A stretch of 64,000 bases of DNA from CAZEQK01 sp964514395 (GCA_964514395.1 CAZEQK010000008.1:38726-102725), one strand, 5' to 3'; positions 6,789 to 15,968 are shown, numbered from the stretch's first letter. Notes: generated from the letters alone by a model not told the origin. Translations and numbers: made by a program.

Positions 6789-8078
6789 ATGAAAAAATAC
6801 AAATTTAGTTTAACCAAAAAAATAATACTAGGGATTATTGTATTATCTATGACTACCTATGGTACTAGTGCTATATTTATTATTTTTCTAAAGGATTATA
6901 TTATAGGCAAGCTACTATTTTTAACGGATAATAGTTTTATTTTCTCTACATTAAGTCTTGGAGTGATTTGGTCCGTTATTCTAGGCTTTTTGAGTTCAAA
7001 GCTATTAACTAAACCAATTGTAGAACTTGAACAAACAGCTTTAAAGGTTTCTACAGGCGATTTAAGAACAAATGTGAATGTTTCAAGATCTGATGATGAA
7101 ATCCGAGCATTAGGATTAGCCTTTAATGAAATGATTGCTAATTTGAGAGAAATCGCGAAGGATATTGAGCAAAATTTTAAAATTACAGATTCAAGTGTAA
7201 GTGGACTAACAAAGGCATCAGAGGAAGCTGCTGAGTCCATTGAATATATAGCTGTTACCATTGAACAAATAGCAAAAGGAGCAGAGAAACAGGCTAGTGT
7301 TACTAATAAGACAAGGGACTTAATTTCCTACGTAAACCAGCTATCTGAAGAAGTGAAAGTAAAATCAAAAACGACAAAAATGAATTCTAATAATATGGAA
7401 AAGATTATAAATGAGAATTTTTCAATCGTACATGCTTTGATTGAAGGTTTGCAGAATATCGCTTCAAACAATCAAACATCCCTTACCTATGTCAAGGAAT
7501 TGGAGAAAAATGCAGGAGAAATAGGAACTATTTCTAAGGTCGTTGGAGAAATATCAGAACAAACAAAATTATTAGCATTAAATGCATCGATAGAGGCAGC
7601 AAGGGCTGGTGAATATGGTGCAGGATTTTCGGTAGTAGCTAATGAGGTACGAAAGCTATCTGATGAAACCTCAGATGCAGTGAACAATATTAGTGAAATA
7701 ATTGATCAGATGCAAACACAGGTCAAGAATGTTGTTAAACAGATATCCCTACAGGCTGACCTGGCAAATAAAGAATCAGAAAGAAGCAATCATACCAAAA
7801 GCTCTCTTTCCAATATGCGTGAATCTGTTAATCAAGTGGTTGATTCCATTAATGAAATAAATAACATATTGGAGAAGCAAAAGGATTTTATCAATAATAC
7901 AATGATAGAAGCCGATCATGTAGCTCTGATAGCTGAAGAAACATCCAAAGGCTCGAAAGAAGTAGCTGCAAGCACAGAAGAACAGACAGCATTTATGCAG
8001 GAAATATCTGCTAAAACACAATTCTTACAAGATGCAGCCTTTAAATTAAAGGAAACAATAGAAAAGTTTAATTTATGA
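6789..8078 (+). CDS. Methyl-accepting chemotaxis protein without an extracellular sensor domain
   Basis: 429 residues from ATG 6789 (RBS GAGGAGAGGG). Two membrane helices (about residues 12-34 and 50-73) are separated by only about 16 residues, so there is no room for a periplasmic-type ligand domain. A HAMP linker (about 70-122, KPIVELEQTALKVSTGDL) leads to the long helical signalling domain, whose hairpin tip LLALNASIEAARAGEYGAGF is at about residue 260. The protein should signal to CheA/CheW. It may sense membrane state, a small ligand or a partner protein. It is inserted between ywlE and rpiB, which are adjacent in B. subtilis. Confidence 0.9.
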   Translation: MKKYKFSLTKKIILGIIVLSMTTYGTSAIFIIFLKDYIIGKLLFLTDNSFIFSTLSLGVIWSVILGFLSSKLLTKPIVELEQTALKVSTGDLRTNVNVSRSDDEIRALGLAFNEMIANLREIAKDIEQNFKITDSSVSGLTKASEEAAESIEYIAVTIEQIAKGAEKQASVTNKTRDLISYVNQLSEEVKVKSKTTKMNSNNMEKIINENFSIVHALIEGLQNIASNNQTSLTYVKELEKNAGEIGTISKVVGEISEQTKLLALNASIEAARAGEYGAGFSVVANEVRKLSDETSDAVNNISEIIDQMQTQVKNVVKQISLQADLANKESERSNHTKSSLSNMRESVNQVVDSINEINNILEKQKDFINNTMIEADHVALIAEETSKGSKEVAASTEEQTAFMQEISAKTQFLQDAAFKLKETIEKFNL

Positions 8079-8100
8079 GAGTGAACCTCTCTTTTTTTTT
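8077..8100 (+). terminator. Weak terminator of the receptor gene
   Basis: GAGAG (8077-8081) pairs with CTCTC (8087-8091), 5-nt loop, followed by nine T. The short stem overlaps the stop codon. Confidence 0.55.
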
Positions 8101-8172
8101 GCTGTCATATTAGGTTATAATAAATGGAATGAAAAATAGAGAAGATAAACTTTGAAATTGGAGGGAAGCATC

Positions 8173-8625
8173 ATGAGAATTGTCATTGCCTCAGATCATG
8201 GTGGCTTTGAATTAAAAGAGCATGTAAAAGGAATCATGGACCAGTTGGGTACTGACTACGAGGATTTAGGGACAGACAGTATCGAATCGGTAGATTATCC
8301 GGATTATGCTTTTTCTGTTGCACACAAGGTTGCCAAAGGTGAAGCGGACAAAGGAATACTTATTTGTGGCACTGGGATAGGAATGTCGATTGCGGCGAAT
8401 AAGGTAGAGGGCATACGTGCTGCGTTAGTTCATGATTGCTACACAGCCAGAGTTACTCGTCAACATAACGATTCCAACGTATTGTGTTTAGGTGGGAGAA
8501 CAACTGGCTTTAATGTAGCAGAGGAAATAGTGAAAATATGGCTTAGTGAAGATTTTGAAGGTGGTAGACACGAACGGAGAGTACAAAAAATCATTCAAAT
8601 CGAATCTAAAAGAGGAAATGATTAA
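8173..8625 (+). CDS. rpiB: Ribose 5-phosphate isomerase B
   Basis: 150 residues; ATG 8173 is chosen over an upstream ATG at 8152 because GGAGGGAAG (8159-8167) sits just before it. RpiB interconverts ribose 5-phosphate and ribulose 5-phosphate in the pentose phosphate pathway. Visible marks are IASDHGGFELKEHVK, the YPDYAF loop, GILICGTGIGMSIAANK with the catalytic Cys, and RQHNDSNVLCLGGRT. Length equals the B. subtilis protein YwlF. It begins the rpiB-ywlG-glyA-upp run with short spacings. Confidence 0.95.
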   Translation: MRIVIASDHGGFELKEHVKGIMDQLGTDYEDLGTDSIESVDYPDYAFSVAHKVAKGEADKGILICGTGIGMSIAANKVEGIRAALVHDCYTARVTRQHNDSNVLCLGGRTTGFNVAEEIVKIWLSEDFEGGRHERRVQKIIQIESKRGND

Positions 8626-8628
8626 TAG

Positions 8629-9210
8629 ATGAATTTGCTAAAAATAACTAATCAGGTTACCAGTGCACTGAAGGAATTATTACAGGTATTTCCTATGACG
8701 AATAAGCATTTATTAGTGGTGGGTACGAGCACTAGTGAGGTTTTAGGGAAGCATATTGGGTCCTCGGGAAGTGAAGAGATAGCGAGGGCCATTTATGAAG
8801 GATTAGATATAATCAGATCTGAGTATGGGCTTCATTTTGCTTTTCAAGGCTGCGAGCATATTAATCGGGCATTAGTAATAGAACGAGAAATAGCAGAGAA
8901 AAACGGTTTTGAGATGGTGTCCGTTGTTCCTGTTCGGAAAGCTGGCGGCTCCATGGCAACGTATGCTTTTTCCCAGATGAAGGATCCAGTAGTCGTAGAA
9001 TTTATAAAAGCAGATGCTGGGTTAGATATTGGAAACACCTTGATAGGAATGCACCTAAAGCATGTTGCTGTCCCCGTTCGTTCTACTATTAAAAAAATTG
9101 GTGAAACCAATCTTACGATGGCAAAAACAAGGCCAAAGCTGATTGGTGGAGTCCGAGCCCAATATGAATTTTCTAACTTAAAGATGGATGAAGAAGGGCA
9201 ATCATGTTAA
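8629..9210 (+). CDS. ywlG: TIGR01440-family protein YwlG
   Basis: 193 residues from ATG 8629, three bases after the rpiB stop. It is a conserved Bacillota family (TIGR01440/UPF0340) of unknown function. Recognisable segments are LLVVGTSTSEVLGKHIGSSG, FQGCEHINRALVIER and VVPVRKAGGSMATYAF. B. subtilis YwlG is about 180 residues and lies at the same place between rpiB and glyA. Its ribosome site is weak, suggesting translational coupling with rpiB. Confidence 0.85.
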   Translation: MNLLKITNQVTSALKELLQVFPMTNKHLLVVGTSTSEVLGKHIGSSGSEEIARAIYEGLDIIRSEYGLHFAFQGCEHINRALVIEREIAEKNGFEMVSVVPVRKAGGSMATYAFSQMKDPVVVEFIKADAGLDIGNTLIGMHLKHVAVPVRSTIKKIGETNLTMAKTRPKLIGGVRAQYEFSNLKMDEEGQSC

Positions 9211-9238
9211 AAAAGAACATAAAAAAGGTGGAGAAGGA

Positions 9239-10486
9239 ATGAAAAATTTATCGAAACAAGATCCTAAAGTGGCAGAAGCAATTCAACTAGAATTAAATCG
9301 TCAACAATCTAAAATCGAACTAATTGCCTCAGAGAATTTCGTAAGCGAAGCGGTTTTAGAGGCATTAGGTACTGTTTTAACAAATAAATATGCGGAAGGT
9401 TATCCAGGAAAAAGGTATTATGGTGGTTGTGAATTTGTGGATGTAGCGGAAGATATCGCAAGAGAACGAGCAAAAGAATTATTTGGTGCCGATCATGCTA
9501 ATGTTCAGCCTCATTCTGGAGCTCAAGCGAATATGGGAGTTTATTTCTCCATCTTAAACCCAGGTGATAAGGTTTTGGGAATGAATCTAGCCCATGGGGG
9601 ACATCTAACCCATGGAAGTCCTGTGAATTTTTCTGGTAAGCTATATGATTTTATCCCATATGGCGTAGATAAGGAAACAGAGCAAATTGATTATGATGAA
9701 GTATTAAGACTAGCTTTGGAAAACAAGCCAAAATTAATTGTGACTGGAGCAAGCGCATATCCAAGAGTGATTGACTTTAAAAGAATGAAGGAAATTGCTA
9801 ATGAGGTAGGGGCATTATTAATGGTGGATATGGCCCATATTGCTGGATTAGTCGCTGCTGGATTACATCCAAATCCAGTACCATATGCAGATTTTGTCAC
9901 GACAACAACTCATAAAACCTTAAGAGGTCCAAGAGGTGGAATGATTCTTTGTAAAGCCGAGTATGCAAAGGCAATTGATAAATCCATTTTCCCAGGCATC
10001 CAAGGTGGACCATTAATGCATGTCATCGCAGCAAAAGCTGTTGCTTTCGGAGAAGCACTTCAGCCAGAATTCAAAGAGTACTCAAAGGAAATTATTGAGA
10101 ATAGCAAACATTTAGCAGATAGTCTAATGAAAAACGGCTTCAGATTAGTATCTAATGGTACAGATAATCATCTTATTCTTGTTGATTTAGCGAATATGAA
10201 CATTACTGGTAAAGTAGCGGAGCATCTCCTTGATGAAATTGGAATAACGGTTAATAAAAATGCGATACCTTTTGATAAAGAGAGCCCTTTTGTAACAAGT
10301 GGTATTCGTATTGGTACTGCAGCTGTTACTACCCGTAAAATGGATAAATCCGCAATGGAGGAAATCGCTGATATCATTGCAATGGCAGTAAAAAACCCCG
10401 AAAATGAAGATATAAAAGCACAGGCAAAAGGAAAAGTCAAAAAGCTAGTAGAAAAATTTCCTTTATATGAAAATTTAAATAAATAA
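9239..10486 (+). CDS. glyA: Serine hydroxymethyltransferase
   Basis: 415 residues from ATG 9239 behind GGTGGAGAAGG; an in-frame ATG at 9188 lies inside ywlG and is not used. GlyA interconverts serine and glycine with tetrahydrofolate, supplying one-carbon units. The PLP-dependent aminotransferase fold shows IELIASENFVSEAV, YAEGYPGKRYYGGCE, VQPHSGAQANM and the PLP-lysine segment TTTTHKTLRGPRGG. Length equals B. subtilis GlyA. Synteny ywlG-glyA-upp is conserved. Confidence 0.97.
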   Translation: MKNLSKQDPKVAEAIQLELNRQQSKIELIASENFVSEAVLEALGTVLTNKYAEGYPGKRYYGGCEFVDVAEDIARERAKELFGADHANVQPHSGAQANMGVYFSILNPGDKVLGMNLAHGGHLTHGSPVNFSGKLYDFIPYGVDKETEQIDYDEVLRLALENKPKLIVTGASAYPRVIDFKRMKEIANEVGALLMVDMAHIAGLVAAGLHPNPVPYADFVTTTTHKTLRGPRGGMILCKAEYAKAIDKSIFPGIQGGPLMHVIAAKAVAFGEALQPEFKEYSKEIIENSKHLADSLMKNGFRLVSNGTDNHLILVDLANMNITGKVAEHLLDEIGITVNKNAIPFDKESPFVTSGIRIGTAAVTTRKMDKSAMEEIADIIAMAVKNPENEDIKAQAKGKVKKLVEKFPLYENLNK

Positions 10487-10509
10487 GGAAATAGCAGAGG
10501 AGGAGAAAT

Positions 10510-11139
10510 ATGTCTAAATTATATGTTTTTGATCACCCACTCATTCAGCACAAGCTAACCTATATCCGAGAAAAAAATACAGGTACCAAGGAGTTCAGAG
10601 AGCTTGTTGATGAAGTAGCTACGTTAATGGGTTATGAAATCACAAGAGATTTGCAGCTTGAAGAGGTGGAAATCGAAACCCCAGTAGGCCCAGCTAAATC
10701 TAAAATTGTTACAGGTAAAAAAATTGGCTTAGTACCTATTTTGCGGGCTGGATTAGGTATGATAGACGGTATCTTGAAAATCATACCTGCTGCTAAAGTG
10801 GGACATGTTGGGCTTTATCGAGATCCAGAAACCTTAGAGCCTGTGGAATATTATTTGAAATTGCCTTCAGATATCGCAGAACGTGATTTAATAGTTATTG
10901 ATCCAATGCTAGCAACTGGTGGGTCAGCTTCTGCGGCTATCCAATTATTAAAGGAGAAGGGTGCACAGAATATTAAATTAATGTGTTTAATTGCAGCACC
11001 AGAAGGAATTGAAAAGGTACAATCAGATCATGGTGATGTAGATATCTTTGTGGCAGCCGTTGATGAAAAATTAAATGATCATGGATATATTGTACCGGGA
11101 TTAGGAGATGCGGGAGATCGTCTGTTTGGAACGAAATAA
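10510..11139 (+). CDS. upp: Uracil phosphoribosyltransferase
   Basis: 209 residues, ATG 10510 behind AGAGGAGGAG. Upp converts uracil and PRPP to UMP in pyrimidine salvage. The PRPP loop VIDPMLATGGSASAAI is at about residue 130 and the uracil-binding C-terminus IVPGLGDAGDRLFGT is intact. Length and neighbours (glyA upstream) match B. subtilis. Downstream are 84 AT-rich bases with two TATAAT-like boxes but no convincing -35. Confidence 0.97.
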   Translation: MSKLYVFDHPLIQHKLTYIREKNTGTKEFRELVDEVATLMGYEITRDLQLEEVEIETPVGPAKSKIVTGKKIGLVPILRAGLGMIDGILKIIPAAKVGHVGLYRDPETLEPVEYYLKLPSDIAERDLIVIDPMLATGGSASAAIQLLKEKGAQNIKLMCLIAAPEGIEKVQSDHGDVDIFVAAVDEKLNDHGYIVPGLGDAGDRLFGTK

Positions 11140-11222
11140 ATAGTTAATATATTTAAATCTATTCATATAGTATAATCGTAAATAACTTATAATACATATA
11201 CTTTGTGAAGGAGAGATTTTAA

Positions 11223-11672
11223 ATGAACTTATTTGATCATGTTACTTCTTTTATCCATCCAATGATCGTACATTTTCCAATCGCTTTACTGATAACAACG
11301 GTAGTACTAGAGGCTTTCTATTTGTTTACTAAAAAAGAAAAACTACACACAGCGACCTGGTATACACTTCTTGTTGGTGTTTTGTTCGCGTATTTCGCAA
11401 TTGCAACGGGTCCAGAGGATGTAAATTCTCCGCTACTTGAGTACCATGAAACCTTTGCTTGGATAACCACTTTTCTATTTACATTTGCTTTAGTTTGGCG
11501 TTATGCAAAGGAACAAATCCCATATTTTAAAAAAATAAATCTTAGATTCCTATATCCACTAATTCTAATATTAGGCCTAATCAGTGTTAGTATCACTGGA
11601 TATTTTGGTGGAACGATGGTTTATGAGCATGGAGTAGGGATTCATAGTACGATAAATCAAGTAAATAAATAA
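11223..11672 (+). CDS. DUF2231 family integral membrane protein
   Basis: 149 residues with four predicted membrane helices, starting at ATG 11223 behind AAGGAGAG. The N-terminal IHPMIVHFPIALL with two conserved His residues is the DUF2231 hallmark, and a further His near the end (YEHGVGIHSTINQ) completes the usual set. Such proteins are often found near respiratory or metal proteins and have been suspected of binding haem or metal; function is unknown. It is not found at this place in B. subtilis. Confidence 0.75.
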   Translation: MNLFDHVTSFIHPMIVHFPIALLITTVVLEAFYLFTKKEKLHTATWYTLLVGVLFAYFAIATGPEDVNSPLLEYHETFAWITTFLFTFALVWRYAKEQIPYFKKINLRFLYPLILILGLISVSITGYFGGTMVYEHGVGIHSTINQVNK

Positions 11673-11743
11673 TGGGAATGCTAAGCTAGCCTATAATTGC
11701 TAAAACAGGAAACCGTTAAATTTAATATTTAAGGGGATTAATA

Positions 11744-12886
11744 ATGAGTAAAATTAAGGTAATGACCATCTTTGGGACAAGACCTGAAGCAGTAAAAATG
11801 GCACCACTTGTCAAAGAGCTTAAAGAAAATCAAGCATTTGATTGTATTGTTTGTGTTACCGCACAGCATCGAGAAATGCTAGATCAAGTTTTACAGGTAT
11901 TTAAAATAGTTCCTGATTACGATTTAAATATCATGCAAGCTAAACAAACGTTAACAGGAATAACGACAAAGGCTCTTATTGGTTTAGAGGATATCATGAA
12001 ACACGAAAAGCCCGATGTAGTCTTGGTACATGGAGATACAAGCACAACATTTGTTGCTAGCTTAGCGGCATTTTATCAAAGAATACCAGTCGGCCATGTA
12101 GAAGCTGGTTTAAGAACCTGGAATAAACATTCTCCTTATCCAGAGGAGATAAACAGACAACTTACAGGAATTCTTGCAGATTTGCACTTTGCACCTACCT
12201 CTTGGTCAGCCGATAACTTATTGAATGAAAACAAGAAAAAGGAAACTATTTTTATTACAGGGAATACGGTTGTGGACTCCTTTAAGACAACGGTAAGTGA
12301 TAATTACTCACATGCTGTATTAAAGAAGCTAAGTAATAAAAAAATGATACTTCTTACTGCACATCGTAGAGAGAACCTAGGTGAGCCAATGGAAAATATT
12401 TTTAAAGCAACTAGGCGATTAGTAGAAAGTAATCAAGATATTGCCGTGGTCTATCCCGTTCATTTAAATCCAGTAGTGCAGGAAACAGCAAGAAAAATAT
12501 TGAGTGGACACGATCGCATTCATTTAATTGACCCATTAGATGTAGTAGATTTTCATAATTTTGAAGCTAGATCGCATATGATTATGACTGATTCAGGTGG
12601 AGTTCAAGAGGAAGCACCTCATTTTGGAGTGCCGGTCCTCGTCTTACGTGATACAACTGAGCGACCAGAGGGGATTAATGCTGGAACGCTTAAGCTAGTA
12701 GGAACAAGCGAAGAAGATATATACCAAACAGCGCAGCAACTATTAAATGAAATATCGCTATATGAGAGCATGGCAAAAGCTGTAAACCCATACGGAGATG
12801 GTAAAGCCTCGAAACGGATTGCAGATGCAATACTATATTTTTTTAAGAAAAAAACCGTACCTCCAGAAGCATTTCAGGTGAAATAA
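11744..12886 (+). CDS. mnaA: UDP-N-acetylglucosamine 2-epimerase (non-hydrolysing)
   Basis: 380 residues from ATG 11744 behind AAGGGGAT. It interconverts UDP-GlcNAc and UDP-ManNAc, the donor for teichoic acid linkage units and other surface polymers. Signature segments are MTIFGTRPEAVKMAPL at the N-terminus, HGDTSTTFVASLAAFY, HVEAGLRT, LLTAHRRENLGEP and the UDP-binding TDSGGVQEEAP near residue 285. Length is the family norm. B. subtilis mnaA (yvyH) also lies between upp and the atp operon. Confidence 0.95.
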   Translation: MSKIKVMTIFGTRPEAVKMAPLVKELKENQAFDCIVCVTAQHREMLDQVLQVFKIVPDYDLNIMQAKQTLTGITTKALIGLEDIMKHEKPDVVLVHGDTSTTFVASLAAFYQRIPVGHVEAGLRTWNKHSPYPEEINRQLTGILADLHFAPTSWSADNLLNENKKKETIFITGNTVVDSFKTTVSDNYSHAVLKKLSNKKMILLTAHRRENLGEPMENIFKATRRLVESNQDIAVVYPVHLNPVVQETARKILSGHDRIHLIDPLDVVDFHNFEARSHMIMTDSGGVQEEAPHFGVPVLVLRDTTERPEGINAGTLKLVGTSEEDIYQTAQQLLNEISLYESMAKAVNPYGDGKASKRIADAILYFFKKKTVPPEAFQVK

Positions 12887-12888
12887 CT

Positions 12889-12927
12889 AAAGAGCTGTTG
12901 AATCGATCGATTCAACAGCTCTTTTTT
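12889..12927. terminator. Bidirectional terminator between mnaA and scoB
   Basis: A nearly perfect 36-bp palindrome (12889-12924, centre AATCGATCGATT) has a T-run on the plus side and A-run on the minus-side start. It serves the two convergent genes that flank it. Confidence 0.9.
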
Positions 12928-12938
12928 ATAGAATGCTA

Positions 12939-13598
12939 TTATTCTGATAATGGCATCGCTTTCAAATCATTGCTAACCGTAAAGCTTGCCTCTGTTTTTT
13001 CTTTGATTTCATCCACAGTAACCCCTTCAGCCAACTCCCTCAATACCATTCCTTTTGGTGTAAAATCAAATACAGCTAAATCAGTAATTAAGCGATTGAC
13101 AACGCCTTGTCCTGTTAAAGGCAAGGTACACTCCTTCTTGATCTTTGACTCCCCATACTTATTCACATGATCCATAATAACAATCACACGCTTGGCGCCG
13201 TTTACTAAATCCATTGCACCACCCATGCCTTTGACCATCTTACCTGGTATCATCCAGTTAGCTAAATCCCCCTTTTCTGATACCTCCATTCCACCTAAAA
13301 TAGCTAGATCAATGTGGCCTCCACGTATCATAGCAAAGGATTCAGCACTATCAAAGAACGAACCACCAGGAACAATACTGACCGTTTCCTTACCAGCATT
13401 AATTAAATCAGCATCTTCTTCCCCTTCTACTGGATAGGGTCCGATACCGAGTAAACCGTTTTCAGATTGCAACAAGACATTATAGGTACTTGGAATTTCA
13501 TTTGCAACTAAAGTTGGCATTCCAATTCCAAGGTTTACATTCATTCCATCCTCAATTTCTAATACAGCACGCTTCACAATTCTTAATCGAGCATCCAA
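12939..13598 (-). CDS. scoB: 3-oxoacid CoA-transferase subunit B
   Basis: 219 residues. With ScoA it moves CoA between succinyl-CoA (or acetyl-CoA) and acetoacetate or another short acid. The class I CoA-transferase active-site motif SENGLLGIGPYP, with the Glu that forms the acyl-enzyme intermediate, is at about residue 45; VNLGIGMPTLVANEIP lies before it. Length is standard. scoB follows scoA by 19 bases on the minus strand. The pair faces away from the thiolase gene and the atoE-like stump, suggesting a rearranged acetoacetate/short-chain acid cluster. Confidence 0.93.
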   Translation of the reverse strand: MDARLRIVKRAVLEIEDGMNVNLGIGMPTLVANEIPSTYNVLLQSENGLLGIGPYPVEGEEDADLINAGKETVSIVPGGSFFDSAESFAMIRGGHIDLAILGGMEVSEKGDLANWMIPGKMVKGMGGAMDLVNGAKRVIVIMDHVNKYGESKIKKECTLPLTGQGVVNRLITDLAVFDFTPKGMVLRELAEGVTVDEIKEKTEASFTVSNDLKAMPLSE

Positions 13599-13617
13599 TC
13601 TCCATACCTCCCTTTAT

Positions 13618-14319
13618 TTAACCTTTACGAACAGTTCTTCTTTCAATTCGTTTTTCAAATGATTCACCAAGAAAAACCCATTGTACATAAATACTTGGAG
13701 TATGTATACAATCAGGGTCTAATTCACCAACCTTTACGATTTCCTCTACTTCTGCAATCGTGATTTTACCTGCCATTGCAGCAAGTGGATTGAAGTTACG
13801 AGCTGTTTTTCTAAAGACAAGGTTACCTAAAGAATCAGCCTTCCAGGCTTTAACTAGAGCAAAATCTCCTACAATACCTTCCTCAAGAAGATAAGTACGG
13901 CCATTGAATATCTTTTGCTCCTTTCCTTCAGCAACAGGTGTACCAACACCTGTAGGAGTATAAAAAGCAGGAATTCCAGCACCACCAGCACGAATACGTT
14001 CAGCCAGTGTACCCTGAGGAGAAAGCTCAACCTCAAGCTCACCACTTAAAAATTGTTTTTCAAAAATTTTATTTTCCCCCACATAAGAGGAAACCATCTT
14101 CTTAATCTGTTTATTCGCAAGTAGGATACCAAGACCCCAATCATCAACCCCACAATTGTTACTGACAATGGATAGATCCTTCGTTCCTTGCTCCCGTATA
14201 GCTTGAATTAAATGCTCTGGATTACCAGACAATCCAAAACCACCAACGATGAGAGTTGCCCCATCATGGATGTCTCTAACCGCTTCAGCAGCAGATGCTA
14301 CGATTTTACCCTGTTCCAT
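13618..14319 (-). CDS. scoA: 3-oxoacid CoA-transferase subunit A
   Basis: 233 residues starting at an ATG (complement of 14317-14319) behind TTAGGAGGAA. This partner subunit provides the CoA-binding half; GGFGLSGNPEHLI near residue 22 and YTPTGVGTPVAEGKE are family marks. It is first of the two-gene scoAB operon. It may use an extended -10 box about 30 bases upstream. Acetoacetate is the likely substrate but other short-chain acids are possible. Confidence 0.93.
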   Translation of the reverse strand: MEQGKIVASAAEAVRDIHDGATLIVGGFGLSGNPEHLIQAIREQGTKDLSIVSNNCGVDDWGLGILLANKQIKKMVSSYVGENKIFEKQFLSGELEVELSPQGTLAERIRAGGAGIPAFYTPTGVGTPVAEGKEQKIFNGRTYLLEEGIVGDFALVKAWKADSLGNLVFRKTARNFNPLAAMAGKITIAEVEEIVKVGELDPDCIHTPSIYVQWVFLGESFEKRIERRTVRKG

Positions 14320-14348
14320 ATTATTCCTCCTAACTCCTTTTTATGAAA

Positions 14349-14359
14349 ATTATAACATA
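14349..14359 (-). promoter_or_regulatory. Possible extended -10 of scoAB
   Basis: Reading the minus strand, TATGTTATAAT carries a perfect TATAAT with the TGN extension about 30 bases before the scoA start. No good -35 is seen. Confidence 0.4.
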
Positions 14360-14474
14360 GGAAATACGAAAAATAAAAATAATCAAAAAATAAAAAAAAT
14401 TAAAATTATTATTGAATTTATAACTTTTTTATTATTATTATATAGGTAGAAGTATCTAAAATTAGATAATATAA

Positions 14475-14639
14475 ATGTCTGTAGCTTGGGGTGATGCATG
14501 GACCAATATGATTCAACCATTTTGGGCTTTACCAGCACTTGGTATTGCAGGATTAGGTGCTAAGGATATTATGGGTTACACAACGATGGCATTAATAGTG
14601 AGTGGAATCATTATTGGATTAGGTCTGGTCATATTATAA
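14475..14639 (+). pseudogene. 3' stump of a short-chain fatty acid transporter gene (AtoE type)
   Basis: A 54-codon frame begins within the conserved C-terminus of AtoE-type (TIGR00366) permeases: VAWGDAWTNMIQPFWALPA, then LGIAGLGAKDIMGYTTM and a hydrophobic helix up to the stop. The family is about 440 residues, so roughly 88 percent is missing. No ribosome site precedes the internal ATG and the DNA upstream is plain AT-rich sequence. E. coli keeps atoE beside atoDA (CoA-transferase) and atoB (thiolase), the same three functions as here. This is therefore best read as a deletion remnant. Confidence 0.75.
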
Positions 14640-14717
14640 TCCTAATTTAAAATTTCAGAACTTTCCTAAAAGCGAAATTTTTATTAAAATATAGATAGAG
14701 TAAAAATAAGCTCGCTA

Positions 14718-14741
14718 ATTTTCACTAATTAAGGTGAAAAT
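14718..14741. promoter_or_regulatory. Inverted repeat upstream of the thiolase gene
   Basis: ATTTTCAC and GTGAAAAT form perfect 8-bp arms with an 8-bp centre, 40 bases before the thiolase start. It lacks a T-run, so an operator is more likely than a terminator. The regulator is unknown. Confidence 0.4.
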
Positions 14742-14780
14742 GTTAAAGGATTGGACAAATAATAGATTGGAGGGGTAGAG

Positions 14781-15968
14781 ATGAAATTGAAGGATGTTGT
14801 TATTGTTAGTGCTGTGAGGACAGCAATAGGAACTTATGGGGGAGCACTAGCGAATTTTCCTGCTCATAAACTTGGAAGCGTTGTCATTAATGGTTTGTTA
14901 GAAAAAACAGGAATAAATAAAGATATGATTGATGAAGTAATATTAGGTAACATACTACAGGGCGGTCAGGGGCAAAACCCTGCAAGACAAGCGTCAATTA
15001 ACGCCGGGTTAGATGTAACCGTACCTGCCATGACCATTAACAAATTATGTGGTTCAGGGCTAAAGGCTGTTCATCTAGCTTATCAAGCTATTACCCTTGG
15101 TGATGCAGATGTGATCATTGCAGGAGGCATGGAAAGCATGAGTCAGGCTCCTTATCTGTTAGATGGAGCGCGTTTTGGTTATCGTATGGGAGATAAAAAA
15201 GTGGAAGATGCTATGCTTAAAGATGGACTAATTGATGCATTTAATAATTATCACATGGGAATCACTGCAGAAAACATAGTAGATAAATATCATTTAACTC
15301 GTGAAGAGCAGGATGAGTTCTCTGCATGGAGCCAACAAAAAACCGAAAAAGCAATGAATGAAGGGAAATTTGAGGATGAAATTGTACCTGTCATGATACC
15401 TCAAAGAAAGGGAGATCCAATAGCTTTTGTTAAGGATGAATTCCCTAGAGCAGGTACAACAAAAGAGGGTTTAGCTAAGCTTCGTCCGGCATTTAAAAAG
15501 GATGGGACCGTAACAGCAGGAAATGCATCAGGAATAAATGATGGTGCAGCTGCATTATTACTAATGAGTAAAGAAAAAGCAGATGAATTAGGACTTGAAA
15601 TCTTAGCTACTATTAAAGCAAATGGAAATGGTGGCGTTGATCCAAGTGTTATGGGATTAGGGCCAATACCAGCAACAAAAAATGCCCTTGCTAAAATAGA
15701 TTGGAAGATAGAAGATCTAGATTTAATAGAAGCAAATGAAGCATTTGCGGCACAAATGTTAGCAGTTGGAAAGGAATTTGGGTTTCCGAAGGAAATACTT
15801 AACGTAAATGGTGGTGCAATATCATTAGGTCACCCTATTGGTGCAAGTGGAGCAAGAATCCTAGTCACTCTCCTGCATGAAATGAAACGTAGGGATGTTA
15901 AGAAAGGTCTTGCAACATTATGTATCGGTGGTGGGATGGGAGTCTCTACCCTTGTTGAAAGAGAATAA
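14781..15968 (+). CDS. Acetyl-CoA C-acetyltransferase (thiolase)
   Basis: 395 residues from ATG 14781 behind GGAGGGG. It condenses two acetyl-CoA to acetoacetyl-CoA or runs in reverse. The active-site Cys is in NKLCGSGLKAVHLA (about residue 88), His in ISLGHPIGASGARI (about residue 350) and the second Cys in TLCIGGGMG near the end. Length is the thiolase II norm. Its neighbours scoAB and the atoE-like stump point to acetoacetate or short-chain fatty acid metabolism. The gene ends at its own terminator before the atp operon. Confidence 0.94.
   Translation: MKLKDVVIVSAVRTAIGTYGGALANFPAHKLGSVVINGLLEKTGINKDMIDEVILGNILQGGQGQNPARQASINAGLDVTVPAMTINKLCGSGLKAVHLAYQAITLGDADVIIAGGMESMSQAPYLLDGARFGYRMGDKKVEDAMLKDGLIDAFNNYHMGITAENIVDKYHLTREEQDEFSAWSQQKTEKAMNEGKFEDEIVPVMIPQRKGDPIAFVKDEFPRAGTTKEGLAKLRPAFKKDGTVTAGNASGINDGAAALLLMSKEKADELGLEILATIKANGNGGVDPSVMGLGPIPATKNALAKIDWKIEDLDLIEANEAFAAQMLAVGKEFGFPKEILNVNGGAISLGHPIGASGARILVTLLHEMKRRDVKKGLATLCIGGGMGVSTLVERE

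Noticed and set aside
11140..11222. TATAAT boxes at 11171 and 11188 before the DUF2231 gene
   Set aside because: No -35 at proper spacing; an AT-rich spacer gives such boxes by chance.
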